A DNA stretch of 64,000 nt from Cypionkella aquatica (GTDB taxonomy: Bacteria; Pseudomonadota; Alphaproteobacteria; Rhodobacterales; Rhodobacteraceae). The DNA is taken from assembly GCF_030161095.1 (NCBI RefSeq), contig NZ_BSPP01000007.1:620920-684919 (forward strand), in the 5' to 3' direction. The translations under genes were made by a program, and so were the position numbers. Below, piece by piece: positions 1 to 8,451 of this stretch. The stretch's first letter is position 1. Each line of letters starts with the position of its first letter. The notes beneath the pieces were generated by a model. That model worked only from the letters and a program-made list of their open reading frames with translations, made no database searches and had not been told where the DNA came from.

Positions 1-1
1 G

Positions 2-2731
2 TTGGAAGCGGCCAGCCAGAACCACTGGCCGAGCCTAGAGTTCGACGTGGGCGTGATCAACAACACTCTGGCGCGCTTTCTGCCGGGTGGGTTTTACTAC
101 AAAACCTTCATGTGGCCGCGCGCTGCGTGGAAACATCTGTTCGAGCCGATCATTCGCCGCTCGGCTGGTTTGGGCAAAGCGCCGACCGCGCGCGATGCGG
201 ATCGCTATGAATACACCTACAGCTTTTGCGATGTGCTGATCCTTGGCGGCGGCATTGCAGGTTTGCAGGCGGCATTGGTTGCGGGCGCATCTGGCGCGCG
301 GGTCATGTTGCTGGAGCAAGCCGCGCATTGGGGTGGGCGCGCGCCGGTGGATGGCGATGTGATCGAGGGCGGTCCAGCAGATGTGTGGATCAACAATGCC
401 GTGCAAACCCTTGCTGGACTTGAGAATGTGACGATGAAGCTGCGCACGATGGGCGCGGGCGTCTATGACCACGGCTATGTGCTGGCCGAAGAAAAGGTCG
501 CCGATACCACGCCGGGCGATGGTCGTCCGAAAAAGCGGTTGTGGCGGATTCGGGCCAAGCAAATTGTGACGGCGACCGGAGCGATCGAGCGGCCTTTGTC
601 GTTTGCGGGCAATGATATTCCCGGCGTGATGCTGGCGGGATCGCTGCGCGAATTCGTGGTGAACTACGCCGTCTCGGCTGGGGATCGCACCGTGGTTGTC
701 ACCAACAATGACGACGCCTACCGCACCGCGATTGCGCTGGTGCAGGCGGGGTTGTCGGTGCCTTGCATCGTCGATGCACGCGCATCAGTGACGGGCGATC
801 TGCCCGCCAAGGCGCGCGCCATGGGCATCCGGGTCGAGGCAGGCCGCGCGATTGCCAAGGTCAAAGGTGGCAAGCGTGTCACCGGGGTTTCTCTCTGTGC
901 GCAAGCCGGGCAAGGCGCTGTTCTGGAAGAGATTTCCTGCGACGCAGTGGCGATGTCGGGCGGTTGGTCGCCGGTGGTGCATCTGTGGAGCCATTGCGGC
1001 GGCAAGCTGGTGTGGGACAAAACCCATGCCCATTTCCGCCCCGATGCGACCCGCCCGCCGACTGGCGCGGATGGCTTGGCGATGGTGGTGCCTGTCGGCA
1101 ATGCCAATGGCATGATGACGGCGGCTGACGCGCTGGTTTGCGGTGCCAAGGGCGGCGCTGCGGCAGCAGAGGCTGCGGGCTTCAAGGCCGAAGCCGTGGC
1201 CGCTGTGGCTGATGCGGCCCCCGAGGCGGATATGGAAGCGGTCTGGATCATGCCGCAGGGTGCAGGACCCGCGCTGAAGGCCAAGATGTGGCTGGATTAT
1301 CAGAACGATGTGAAAGTATCGGACGTGCAACTGGCTGCGCGCGAAGGCTATACTTCGGTCGAGCATACCAAGCGCTACACGACTTTGGGCATGGCAACGG
1401 ATCAGGGTAAGCTAAGCAATATCAACGGTCTGGCCGTGCTTGCTGATGCTTTGCATGAAGAAATCCCGCAGGTCGGCACCACCACGTTCCGCCCGCCTTA
1501 TGCCCCGGTGACACTGGGTGCTTTGGCTGGCGAGTCGCGTGGCGATATCTTCCAACCCCTGCGCAAGACGCCGATGCACGCTTGGCACGAAGCAAACCAC
1601 GCGTACTTTGAACCGGTCGGTCTGTGGCGCCGCCCCTATACCTTCCCGCGTGCGGGCGAGAACCACGAGCAAGCCGTGCATCGTGAGGTGATCAACACCC
1701 GCACCAATCTGGGACTTCTGGATGCCTCGACCCTTGGCAAGATCATCGTCAAAGGGCCGGATGCGGGCAAGTTTCTGGATATGCTGTACACCGGCGTCAT
1801 GTCGACGCTTCCTGTCGGTAAATGCCGCTATGGCCTGATGTGTTCCGAGCAAGGCTTCCTGTCGGATGACGGCGTTGTGGCGCGGATCGACGAGGATACC
1901 TGGCTTTGCCATACCACGTCCGGCGGCGCGGATCGTATCCACGCCTGGATGGAAGACTGGCTGCAATGCGAATGGTGGGATTGGCAGGTCTATACGGCCA
2001 ACGTCACCGAACAACTGGCTCAGGTGGCCGTGGTTGGGCCTAACGCGCGCAAAGTGCTGGAGAAACTGGGCGGGATGGACGTTTCCAAGGAAGCGCTGCC
2101 GTTCATGCAATGGGCGGATGGCACTTTGGGCGGATTTCCTGCACGGGTGTACAGGATTAGCTTCTCGGGCGAATTGTCCTACGAAGTTGCGGTTCCGGCC
2201 AGTGTCGGCCTCGCGTTCTGGGAGGCATTGCACGCCGCCGGAGCCGAGTTTGGCGCGATGGTTTATGGCACCGAAGCGTTGCATATCATGCGGGCCGAAA
2301 AGGGCTTTATCATGATCGGTGATGAAACCGACGGCACCATCATTCCACAGGATTTGAACCTCGGCTGGGCGATCTCGAAGAAAAAGGCCGATTACTTGGG
2401 CAAGCGCGGGCAGGAACGCAATTTCCTTGCCTCGCCTGACCGCTGGAAGCTGGCTGGGTTTGAGACTTTGGACGGCTCAGTTGTGCAGGACGGCGCTTAT
2501 ATTCCATCTGCTGGCAAAAATGCGAACGGGCAGGGCAATACCCAAGGCCGCGTGACCTCGACCTATTATTCGCCCACCCTGAAAAAGGGCATTGCGATGG
2601 GGTTGATCAAGGGCGGCTTGGACCGGATCGGTGATGTGGTGGAATTTACCACGATCACCGGCGGTGTGGTGAAGGCGAAAGTGGTGGATCCGGTGTTCTA
2701 TGACAAAGACGGGGAGAAGAATAATGTCTGA
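2..2731 (+). CDS. soxA: Sarcosine oxidase, alpha subunit (5' end outside window)
   Basis: Large subunit of the heterotetrameric sarcosine oxidase, a cytoplasmic flavoenzyme that demethylates sarcosine to glycine, passing one carbon to tetrahydrofolate and making H2O2. The visible 909 residues carry a dinucleotide-binding Rossmann motif (ILGGGIAGL, about residues 80-88) and a C-terminal half of the aminomethyltransferase (GcvT-like) folate-binding type. The family is about 1000 residues, so roughly 90 N-terminal residues, and probably soxB and soxD, lie upstream of the window. The frame is open to the left edge, and the TTG at position 2 is not taken as the start. The 3' end overlaps soxG by 8 nt, which indicates one operon. 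Confidence 0.95.
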   Translation: MEAASQNHWPSLEFDVGVINNTLARFLPGGFYYKTFMWPRAAWKHLFEPIIRRSAGLGKAPTARDADRYEYTYSFCDVLILGGGIAGLQAALVAGASGARVMLLEQAAHWGGRAPVDGDVIEGGPADVWINNAVQTLAGLENVTMKLRTMGAGVYDHGYVLAEEKVADTTPGDGRPKKRLWRIRAKQIVTATGAIERPLSFAGNDIPGVMLAGSLREFVVNYAVSAGDRTVVVTNNDDAYRTAIALVQAGLSVPCIVDARASVTGDLPAKARAMGIRVEAGRAIAKVKGGKRVTGVSLCAQAGQGAVLEEISCDAVAMSGGWSPVVHLWSHCGGKLVWDKTHAHFRPDATRPPTGADGLAMVVPVGNANGMMTAADALVCGAKGGAAAAEAAGFKAEAVAAVADAAPEADMEAVWIMPQGAGPALKAKMWLDYQNDVKVSDVQLAAREGYTSVEHTKRYTTLGMATDQGKLSNINGLAVLADALHEEIPQVGTTTFRPPYAPVTLGALAGESRGDIFQPLRKTPMHAWHEANHAYFEPVGLWRRPYTFPRAGENHEQAVHREVINTRTNLGLLDASTLGKIIVKGPDAGKFLDMLYTGVMSTLPVGKCRYGLMCSEQGFLSDDGVVARIDEDTWLCHTTSGGADRIHAWMEDWLQCEWWDWQVYTANVTEQLAQVAVVGPNARKVLEKLGGMDVSKEALPFMQWADGTLGGFPARVYRISFSGELSYEVAVPASVGLAFWEALHAAGAEFGAMVYGTEALHIMRAEKGFIMIGDETDGTIIPQDLNLGWAISKKKADYLGKRGQERNFLASPDRWKLAGFETLDGSVVQDGAYIPSAGKNANGQGNTQGRVTSTYYSPTLKKGIAMGLIKGGLDRIGDVVEFTTITGGVVKAKVVDPVFYDKDGEKNNV

Positions 2732-3290
2732 TCGGATCAGCACCCACATTGTCAGCCCGCTGGCGCATGCGTCATTTGATGGCTTTGCCAAAGTGTCCGA
2801 GATCGGCCCCGTGGGCATGATCGGTTTGCGGGCGAAAGCCGATGTGCCGGGGCTTGCGGCCGCGATCAAGGCGGCGGTGGGCACTGCGGCGCCCTCACAG
2901 CGCCAGATCGAGATTGCTGGCGATCGCGCGGCGGGCTGGATGAGCCCGGACGAATATCTGCTGATCCTGCCTTATGGCGAAACCGATGCAGCGCTGACGG
3001 CGATTGCGGATGCGCTGCAAGGCCAGCACCATCTGGCAGTTGCGATTTCGGATGCGCGCGCGGTGTTTCGCGTCGAAGGGGCCAAGGCTGATCAGGTGTT
3101 GGCAAAACTTTCGCCGGTCGATTTTGCGACTCTGGGGCCAAAAGAGTTGCGTCGCACCCGGGCGGCACAGGTGGCCGCTGCATTCTGGAAAGATGGAGAT
3201 GGCTTTACTGTTGTCTGCTTCCGCTCTGTCGCGGGCTATGTGATGGGATTGCTCAGCCATTCTGCGATGAAGGGCAGTGAGATTTCTTAA
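2724..3290 (+). CDS. soxG: Sarcosine oxidase, gamma subunit
   Basis: Small gamma subunit (188 aa) of heterotetrameric sarcosine oxidase. It follows soxA in the canonical soxBDAG order and shows the weak GcvT-like fold of this subunit (for example SPDEYLLILPYGE and RVEGAKADQVLAK). An ATG at 2700 is in frame, but the ATG at 2724 gives the usual N-terminus. It sits just after GGGGAGAAG and overlaps the soxA stop by 8 nt, as expected for translational coupling. Annotation is by context plus family resemblance. Confidence 0.9.
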   Translation: MSDRISTHIVSPLAHASFDGFAKVSEIGPVGMIGLRAKADVPGLAAAIKAAVGTAAPSQRQIEIAGDRAAGWMSPDEYLLILPYGETDAALTAIADALQGQHHLAVAISDARAVFRVEGAKADQVLAKLSPVDFATLGPKELRRTRAAQVAAAFWKDGDGFTVVCFRSVAGYVMGLLSHSAMKGSEIS

Positions 3291-3370
3291 GCAACCTCCG
3301 GCATTTGGCGGTTGACGAAGCCTTTGGCGCGGCGTTGGTATGGGGCAAATGGGAACAAGGAGTTTGCCCG

Positions 3371-3784
3371 ATGCCGCCGCGCGTAAGAGGTTTCGCTATT
3401 TTGATGGCTTTGATGGTTTGCGCGCAGCCTGCGCTGGCCAAACCAGTGATTTATGATTGCAAGCCCGATGCGGGCCGTTCGGATTCCGTGCTGCAACCCG
3501 AATATGTCATCGCCTATGACAAGGCGACGGGCGAGGTGTTGATCAATGATCCGATCATTATGAACACCTTTGGCAAACCGATCAAAGGTGTGGTGCAATC
3601 CGAAAGCGATGTGCGCACGGTGTTTGACTGGAAGCTGAAAACCCTGAAAGGCACCGAGGGCAGTGCGTCATGGGAATATCGCGCGCGGGTGTTCAAGGCG
3701 GACGGGCGGCTGTCGATGACGGTCACACCGGTTGGCTTTGACAACCAGTTTTCGTCGCAGGGACGCTGCACGGTTCAGAAGTAA
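3371..3784 (+). CDS. Small secreted protein of unknown function (paralogue 1)
   Basis: A 137-residue protein with a Sec signal peptide ending near PALA-KP and no recognised domain. The mature part starts KPVIYDC, contains TGEVLINDPIIM, and ends GRCTVQK. Its only two mature cysteines (YDC and GRC) could form a disulfide in the periplasm. The start at 3371 is preferred over an in-frame ATG at 3305 because AAGGAG lies just upstream and the signal peptide begins there. The next gene is a clear paralogue, so the pair arose by tandem duplication. Function unknown. Confidence 0.8.
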   Translation: MPPRVRGFAILMALMVCAQPALAKPVIYDCKPDAGRSDSVLQPEYVIAYDKATGEVLINDPIIMNTFGKPIKGVVQSESDVRTVFDWKLKTLKGTEGSASWEYRARVFKADGRLSMTVTPVGFDNQFSSQGRCTVQK

Positions 3785-3834
3785 GCTTGGTTTATGACGC
3801 CTGCGGACAAGTCGCTGCGGTTAAGGAATATGCT

Positions 3835-4272
3835 ATGCGTAAATTAGGTTTGGCGGCTTTTGCCGTTTTGGTATCCGTTGCAGGCCATGCCGCGGCCAAG
3901 CCGGTGCTGTATGACTGTAGCCCCAGTTCGGGTGCGGACAATTCCATCGTGCAAAAGCAGGTCTTGATCGTGCATGATTCCGAGACCGGCGAGGCTTTTG
4001 TCAATGATGGCGTGGTGATGCATGTGTACGGCGCGCCCACCAAGGCAAAAATCGCTTCGGAATCAGCCGATTGGGTGACGTTTACCTGGCATATCGAGCG
4101 GTTGAAGATGGGCTCTGTCAGCGCCGATCTGGACTATCGGATCAAGCTGCACAAACCTGATGGCAAGATGACTTTCTCGCTGTACGCGCCCAGCTTCAGC
4201 AACCAGATCGACGATGTCGGACGCTGCACCGCCAAGTCTGCAAAAGCAGGCAAGAAGTCGAGCAAGAAGTAA
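3835..4272 (+). CDS. Small secreted protein of unknown function (paralogue 2)
   Basis: A 145-residue paralogue of the preceding gene. It shares KPV(I/L)YDC after the signal peptide (cleavage near HAAA-KP), the TGE..(I/V)ND motif, a YR..L..K.DG stretch and the final GRCT cysteine. It differs in having a lysine-rich tail (SAKAGKKSSKK). The start at 3835 has AAGGA at the right distance, whereas an upstream in-frame ATG at 3787 would extend it past the signal peptide. No known domain was recognised. The keeping of both cysteines in both copies suggests a disulfide-stabilised periplasmic fold. Confidence 0.8.
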   Translation: MRKLGLAAFAVLVSVAGHAAAKPVLYDCSPSSGADNSIVQKQVLIVHDSETGEAFVNDGVVMHVYGAPTKAKIASESADWVTFTWHIERLKMGSVSADLDYRIKLHKPDGKMTFSLYAPSFSNQIDDVGRCTAKSAKAGKKSSKK

Positions 4273-4291
4273 CGAATTGGCAGTGTTGCCC

Positions 4292-4321
4292 TTGACCTTG
4301 CCGATTCAAAGTCACTTATAG
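4292..4321 (+). promoter_or_regulatory. Candidate sigma-70 promoter of sodB
   Basis: TTGACC (4292-4297) and TTATAG (4316-4321) are separated by 18 nt. The sodB start codon lies 35 nt further on. The match is by eye to the housekeeping consensus, and the gap between the upstream gene and sodB needs a promoter. Confidence 0.45.
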
Positions 4322-4356
4322 AGGGCAACGCACATCTGAAAACAGGAGTTCATCCG

Positions 4357-4956
4357 ATGGCTTTTACCCTTCCCGATCTTCCCTATGCGCATGACGCTCT
4401 GGCGGCCCTTGGCATGTCGAAAGAGACGTTGGAATTCCACCACGACATCCACCACAAGGCCTATGTTGACAACGGCAACAAGCTGATCGCGGGCACCGAG
4501 TGGGAGTCCAAGTCGCTGGAAGATATCGTCAAAGGCACCTATGCGGCGGGCTCCGTGGCGCAGAATGGCATCTTCAACAATGCCTCGCAGCATTGGAATC
4601 ACAACCTGTTCTGGGAAGTGATGGGGCCTGCGGGCAAAGCCATGCCCGGCGATCTGGAAAAGGCGCTGGTTGAGGCGTTCGGTTCGGTTGCCAAGTTCAA
4701 GGAAGATTTCGCTGCGGCAGGCGCGGGCCAATTCGGTTCGGGCTGGGCGTGGCTGGTGAAAGACAAGGACGGCAGCCTGAAGATCACCAAGACCGAGAAT
4801 GGCGTCAATCCACTGTGCTTTGGCCAGACCGCGCTGCTCGGCTGCGATGTGTGGGAACATTCCTACTACATCGACTTCCGCAACAAGCGCCCGGCTTACC
4901 TGTCGAACTTCCTTGAGAAGTTGGTGAACTGGGAAGCGGTTGCAGCCAAGCTGTAA
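4357..4956 (+). CDS. sodB: Superoxide dismutase, iron type
   Basis: A 199-residue Fe/Mn-family superoxide dismutase that converts superoxide to O2 and H2O2 in the cytoplasm. Metal ligands are visible in HHDIHHKAY, HWNHNLFWE and the signature DVWEHSYYIDF. The glutamine in NASQHWNH is the position that holds Gln in Fe-type and Gly in Mn-type enzymes, so iron is the likely metal, though cambialistic use cannot be excluded. An AACAGGAG ribosome-binding site precedes the ATG. The next gene starts on the base after the stop codon, so the two are probably co-transcribed. Confidence 0.96.
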   Translation: MAFTLPDLPYAHDALAALGMSKETLEFHHDIHHKAYVDNGNKLIAGTEWESKSLEDIVKGTYAAGSVAQNGIFNNASQHWNHNLFWEVMGPAGKAMPGDLEKALVEAFGSVAKFKEDFAAAGAGQFGSGWAWLVKDKDGSLKITKTENGVNPLCFGQTALLGCDVWEHSYYIDFRNKRPAYLSNFLEKLVNWEAVAAKL

Positions 4957-5847
4957 ATGATCTCCCGAAGGGGATTTCTGAAGGGCCTGCTGGGGGGAAC
5001 TCTGGCAGGCCTTTTATCTGCGGGATATGCAGTGGCAGAGGCGGCATTGCGGTTGAGGGTGCAGCACTGGGCGCTTGCGCCTGCGGGCTGGCGGCGTGGC
5101 CAACGCTTGCGCATCGTCATGGTCGCTGATCTGCACGCCACTGGGTTTGGCATGAATGAGGCGCGTGTGGCAGAGATGGTCAGCCTTGCCAATGCGCAGG
5201 GCGGCGATCTGATCGCGCTGATGGGCGATTACCGCGCCTCGCATCGGTTTCAGACCCGCATAGTGCCGATTGAGGCCGTCGCCCCTATTCTGGCGGGCCT
5301 GCGCGCACCGCTTGGCGTTTATGCGGTGATGGGCAACCATGATTGGTGGGACGATCCCGCAGCCATCGCGCGCCGGGCAGGCCCGTGCCACAGCCAGACC
5401 GTGCTAGAGGCCGCGGGCATCCCGGTGCTGGCCAATCGCGCGGTGAAACTGGGGCAGGCCGCGGCTGCGTTCTGGCTGGGTGGCACCGACAGTCAAGCGT
5501 GTTTTCAGCGCGAGGATCGACGTGATATCGTCGGCATGTCGGATGTGGCCGGAACTGTCGCACAGATGAACGACAGTGATCCTGCTATTCTGTTGGCGCA
5601 TGAACCCGATCAGTTCGTGACCGTGCCGGATCGGGTGGCGCTGACCTTGTCGGGGCATACCCACGGCGGGCAGATACGCTTCGGTCCTTGGGCGCCGGTG
5701 GTGCCGTCGCGGTTTGGCCAGCGCTTTGACTACGGCCATTTCCGCGAAGGCGCGCGCGATCTGGTGGTGTCGGGCGGTTTGGGCTGCTCGGGCCTGCCCA
5801 TCCGCTTCGGTGTGCCGCCCGAAATCACCGTGGTTGATCTGTCTTAA
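4957..5847 (+). CDS. Tat-exported metallophosphoesterase
   Basis: A 296-residue calcineurin-like phosphoesterase. The N-terminus has a twin-arginine signal (SRRGFLKG followed by a hydrophobic stretch), so the folded, metal-loaded enzyme is probably exported. The dinuclear metal site is complete: VADLHAT, MGDYRAS, GNHDWW, LLAHEPD and SGHTHGGQ, in the order of the YaeI/YkuE group. That group includes UDP-diacylglucosamine-type and other phosphodiesterases, but the substrate cannot be read from sequence. The ATG follows the sodB stop without a gap. The 3' end converges on the LOG gene with only 3 nt between. Confidence 0.9.
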   Translation: MISRRGFLKGLLGGTLAGLLSAGYAVAEAALRLRVQHWALAPAGWRRGQRLRIVMVADLHATGFGMNEARVAEMVSLANAQGGDLIALMGDYRASHRFQTRIVPIEAVAPILAGLRAPLGVYAVMGNHDWWDDPAAIARRAGPCHSQTVLEAAGIPVLANRAVKLGQAAAAFWLGGTDSQACFQREDRRDIVGMSDVAGTVAQMNDSDPAILLAHEPDQFVTVPDRVALTLSGHTHGGQIRFGPWAPVVPSRFGQRFDYGHFREGARDLVVSGGLGCSGLPIRFGVPPEITVVDLS

Positions 5848-5850
5848 GCG

Positions 5851-6414
5851 TCAGCCAAGCGCTGCGCGCAGGGCGCTGGTCAAAGCGGGCACATCCGGCA
5901 TCGCGGTGAAATAGGTCTTCACCGAAGCATCGGCAAAACCCTCGGCGATGATGTGATCGAGCAGGGCGATCAGCGGGTTCCAATAGCCTTCGACGTTCAA
6001 CAGATAGATCGGTTTGCGGTGCAGGCCGATCTGCGCCCAAGTCAGCACCTCAAAGAACTCGTCCAGACTGCCAGCACCGCCCGGCAGCACCACGACAGCA
6101 TCCGAGTTCATGAACATCACCTTTTTGCGCTCGTGCATATCCTCGGTGATCACCAGTTGCGACAGATCGTGCTTGCCACGCTCGGCTGACATCAGATGCG
6201 TCGGGATCACGCCAAAGGTCGGCGCCCCTGCGGTTTGGGCGGCACGTGCGACCTCGCCCATCAGACCCACATCACCCGCCCCATAAACAAGCCGCCAGCC
6301 CTGCGCGGCAATCGCCTGACCCATGGCACGGGCGGCTTGGGCATGGGCGGGATTGTGACCGGCGCGCGCGCCACAGAAGACACAGATCGAAGGCAGAGCA
6401 CGGGCCATGAGCAT
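5851..6414 (-). CDS. LOG-family (TIGR00730) nucleotide phosphoribohydrolase
   Basis: A 187-residue Rossmann-fold protein of the LOG family, once called lysine decarboxylases. Members release a base from nucleoside 5'-monophosphates, which in plants activates cytokinins. The signature is PGGAGSLDEFFE (family PGGxGTxxE, here with Ser for Thr), preceded by a conserved basic DMHERKKVMF segment. The N-terminus SICVFCGAR is also typical. Two starts, 6414 and 6408, are possible and neither has a strong ribosome-binding site. Physiological substrate unknown. Confidence 0.88.
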   Translation of the reverse strand: MLMARALPSICVFCGARAGHNPAHAQAARAMGQAIAAQGWRLVYGAGDVGLMGEVARAAQTAGAPTFGVIPTHLMSAERGKHDLSQLVITEDMHERKKVMFMNSDAVVVLPGGAGSLDEFFEVLTWAQIGLHRKPIYLLNVEGYWNPLIALLDHIIAEGFADASVKTYFTAMPDVPALTSALRAALG

Positions 6415-6518
6415 ATCTATCCGAAAATTGTTGCGTTACCGCCTGATATAGGGGTTCCATGACGAAAGAAAGAAGGGCCGGGAACAGGCCTTTATCACGC
6501 TTTGAATCGGGGGAAGCG

Positions 6519-8012
6519 ATGGCTGGTTGGAACGCGTTGAATAGCGCTGCGCGCGGGGCGGTGGTTGCCGGTGGTGCCGCAGTGCTGGCCGTAGTGGCCT
6601 ATCTCGGTTTTGCCAGCGGGCCGGACGCGCCGCCACCGGGGCCTGCGCCCGATCAGGTGGCCGTGGCGGACCCCGCTGCGCAGCCTGCTGCAACGGATGC
6701 TCCGGCGGCGGTCAGCGCAGAGACGGAAGCCAGCGCAGATCCGGCTGCCAGTGCAGATGTGGCGGCAAGCCCTGAAACAACTGTTGAAACCGTGCCCGCC
6801 CAATCGGTTGCGGATGCGCCTTCGGTGCCCGATGTCGCCCCGGCTGCGGTGATATTGCCCAGCTTTGATGTGGCGCGGGTGGCGGCGGATGGTGCGGCGA
6901 CGGTGGCAGGGATTGCGGCTCCGGGCGCGGCGGTCAAGGTGCTGGTTGATGGCGTCGAGGTGGCGCAGGCCAAGGCGGATGCGCAGGGCAAGTTTGCGGC
7001 GCTGTTTGATGTGACTTTGGGGCCGGACGCACGGATGTTGTCGCTGCAGGCGGTGGGCGTTGATGGGGTGATTGTGCCGGGCGCGGATAGCGTGGCCTTG
7101 GCTCCGATTGTGGCGGCCCCGATCGTGGCGTCCCCGACGCAGACAACGCCGGGGGCCGCGACGGGCGGAGATGCCGGGGCAGAGCCCGTCTTGCAAGCGC
7201 CGTCTGCGGTTTTGGTTGCACCGGATGGGGTAAAGGTGCTGCAATCTACGGCTTCGGCCAGCGCCGATGTCGGCGGCAGTGTGGGGGTGGATACGATCAG
7301 CTATGCACCGGATGGCGCGGTGCTGCTGGGCGGGCGGGCGGCTGCTGCTGCGCCGTTGCGGATCTATCTGGACGGTGCGGCGATTGCCGATGTGACGGCA
7401 GGCGGCGATGGCGCTTGGGCGGCTACCCTGCGCGATGTGGCTGCGGGGATCTACACCCTGCGCGTCGATCAGCTGGGCGCGGATGGCAAGGTGTCTTCGC
7501 GGTTTGAAACTCCGTTCAAACGCGAAACCGTCGAGGATCTGGCCGCAGCCCTGCAACAACCCGGCAGCAGTGCCGATCCGGCATCACCCGCGCCAGATGC
7601 GGCGAACGCGCCTGCTTCGGCGCAAGGGACACAAGCGCCTGTTGCAGATCCACAAAGCGCCGCGCCTGCGACCGTCACAACCAGCCAAGCGGCAATGGCC
7701 GCCGATGCGGCGGGCGCTGAACCTGCAGCGGTTGACCCTGCAGCGGCGATGGCGGAAGCCGCCGCACCCGAAGCGGCAGAGGCGGCCGGGGCAGAAATGG
7801 CAACCACGGCGGTGCAGCCGGCATTGGCAGCCGCCAAACCGGCTCCGGTTTCCGTCACCGTGCAACCCGGCTATACGCTATGGGGCATCGCACAGCAGAA
7901 TTTCGGAGACGGCGTGATGTATGTGCAGGTGTTTGAGGCCAACAAGGCCAAGATCAAAGACCCTGACCTGATCTATCCGGGGCAGGTGTTTACGATCCCT
8001 GCGGCTCCGTAA
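6519..8012 (+). CDS. LysM-domain envelope protein with Ig-like repeats
   Basis: A 497-residue protein. It has a hydrophobic N-terminal segment (AVVAGGAAVLAVVAYLGFA, about residues 12-30), a long Ala/Pro/Asp-rich low-complexity stretch, two bacterial Ig-like units (around VAGIAAPGAAVKVLVDG and LGGRAAAAAPLRIYLDG), another low-complexity linker, and a C-terminal LysM domain (YTLWGIAQQNFG...YPGQVFTIP) for binding peptidoglycan. Probably anchored in the inner membrane with the LysM in the periplasm. The ATG at 6519 has GGGGGAAG upstream, while an in-frame ATG at 6459 lacks one. The 3' end overlaps the convergent ArsR gene by 23 nt. Confidence 0.85.
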   Translation: MAGWNALNSAARGAVVAGGAAVLAVVAYLGFASGPDAPPPGPAPDQVAVADPAAQPAATDAPAAVSAETEASADPAASADVAASPETTVETVPAQSVADAPSVPDVAPAAVILPSFDVARVAADGAATVAGIAAPGAAVKVLVDGVEVAQAKADAQGKFAALFDVTLGPDARMLSLQAVGVDGVIVPGADSVALAPIVAAPIVASPTQTTPGAATGGDAGAEPVLQAPSAVLVAPDGVKVLQSTASASADVGGSVGVDTISYAPDGAVLLGGRAAAAAPLRIYLDGAAIADVTAGGDGAWAATLRDVAAGIYTLRVDQLGADGKVSSRFETPFKRETVEDLAAALQQPGSSADPASPAPDAANAPASAQGTQAPVADPQSAAPATVTTSQAAMAADAAGAEPAAVDPAAAMAEAAAPEAAEAAGAEMATTAVQPALAAAKPAPVSVTVQPGYTLWGIAQQNFGDGVMYVQVFEANKAKIKDPDLIYPGQVFTIPAAP

Positions 8013-8346
8013 CAGTGGATTTGGCGCTGTCGCCACGACGGCAGCACGCCAGAACCTCGGGATGTTCCATACAGCAATCATTCAGCAAAAAGCTGATGGT
8101 GCCGCCCATACCCGCCGCATCGACCGAATAAAACACGTTGCGCGCCAGCTTGCGAGAGCGGATCAGGCCCGCTTGCTCCAACGCCGAAAGATGAAAGGAC
8201 AGCCGCGAGGATGACAGGCCCAGCACGCGGCTGATCTCTCCAGCCGCCAGACCCTGATCGCCCAAGGGCATCAGCAAGCGCATCAGATCCAGCCTTGCAT
8301 CATTGGCAAGGGCGGACAAAGCGGCGAGGGCTTGCGGTTTCTCCAC
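7990..8346 (-). CDS. ArsR-family regulator with C-terminal cysteine pairs
   Basis: A 118-residue winged-helix repressor of the ArsR/SmtB family. The recognition helix region is LGLSSSRLSFHLSALEQAGLI, followed by the beta wing RSRKLARNVFYSV. The C-terminus holds Cys91-Cys92 and Cys101-Cys102 (NDCCMEHPEVLACC). This resembles the C-terminal CC...C arsenite site known in Acidithiobacillus-type ArsR proteins, so a thiophilic metal or metalloid ligand is inferred. The start is GTG, because an in-frame stop lies two codons upstream. It is divergent from an Atm1-type exporter across 105 bp that contain a dyad, so it probably represses that gene and itself. Confidence 0.88.
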   Translation of the reverse strand: MEKPQALAALSALANDARLDLMRLLMPLGDQGLAAGEISRVLGLSSSRLSFHLSALEQAGLIRSRKLARNVFYSVDAAGMGGTISFLLNDCCMEHPEVLACCRRGDSAKSTVTEPQGS

Positions 8347-8348
8347 GT

Positions 8349-8372
8349 TTCAACTGCTCATGAATCATTGAA
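8349..8372. promoter_or_regulatory. Candidate ArsR operator
   Basis: Concentric dyad: TTCAA (8349-8353) and TTGAA (8368-8372) share the centre of the palindrome TCATGA (8358-8363). It lies between the divergent arsR-like and atm1-like genes. The right arm is also the -35 element of the proposed exporter promoter, so bound repressor would block transcription. Position and symmetry are seen; the repressor assignment is inferred. Confidence 0.45.
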
Positions 8373-8396
8373 CTATCTTTCCATAGCGGATATGGG
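8368..8396 (+). promoter_or_regulatory. Candidate promoter of the Atm1-type exporter
   Basis: TTGAAC (8368-8373) and TATGGG (8391-8396) are spaced by 17 nt, the optimum for sigma-70. The -35 overlaps one arm of the proposed ArsR operator, and the start codon is 55 nt downstream. Confidence 0.4.
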
Positions 8397-8451
8397 GCTG
8401 TCGGTAAAGCGGGTGCGGCCTTTTGGCCCCCGCGATGAAGGATCTGGGAAT

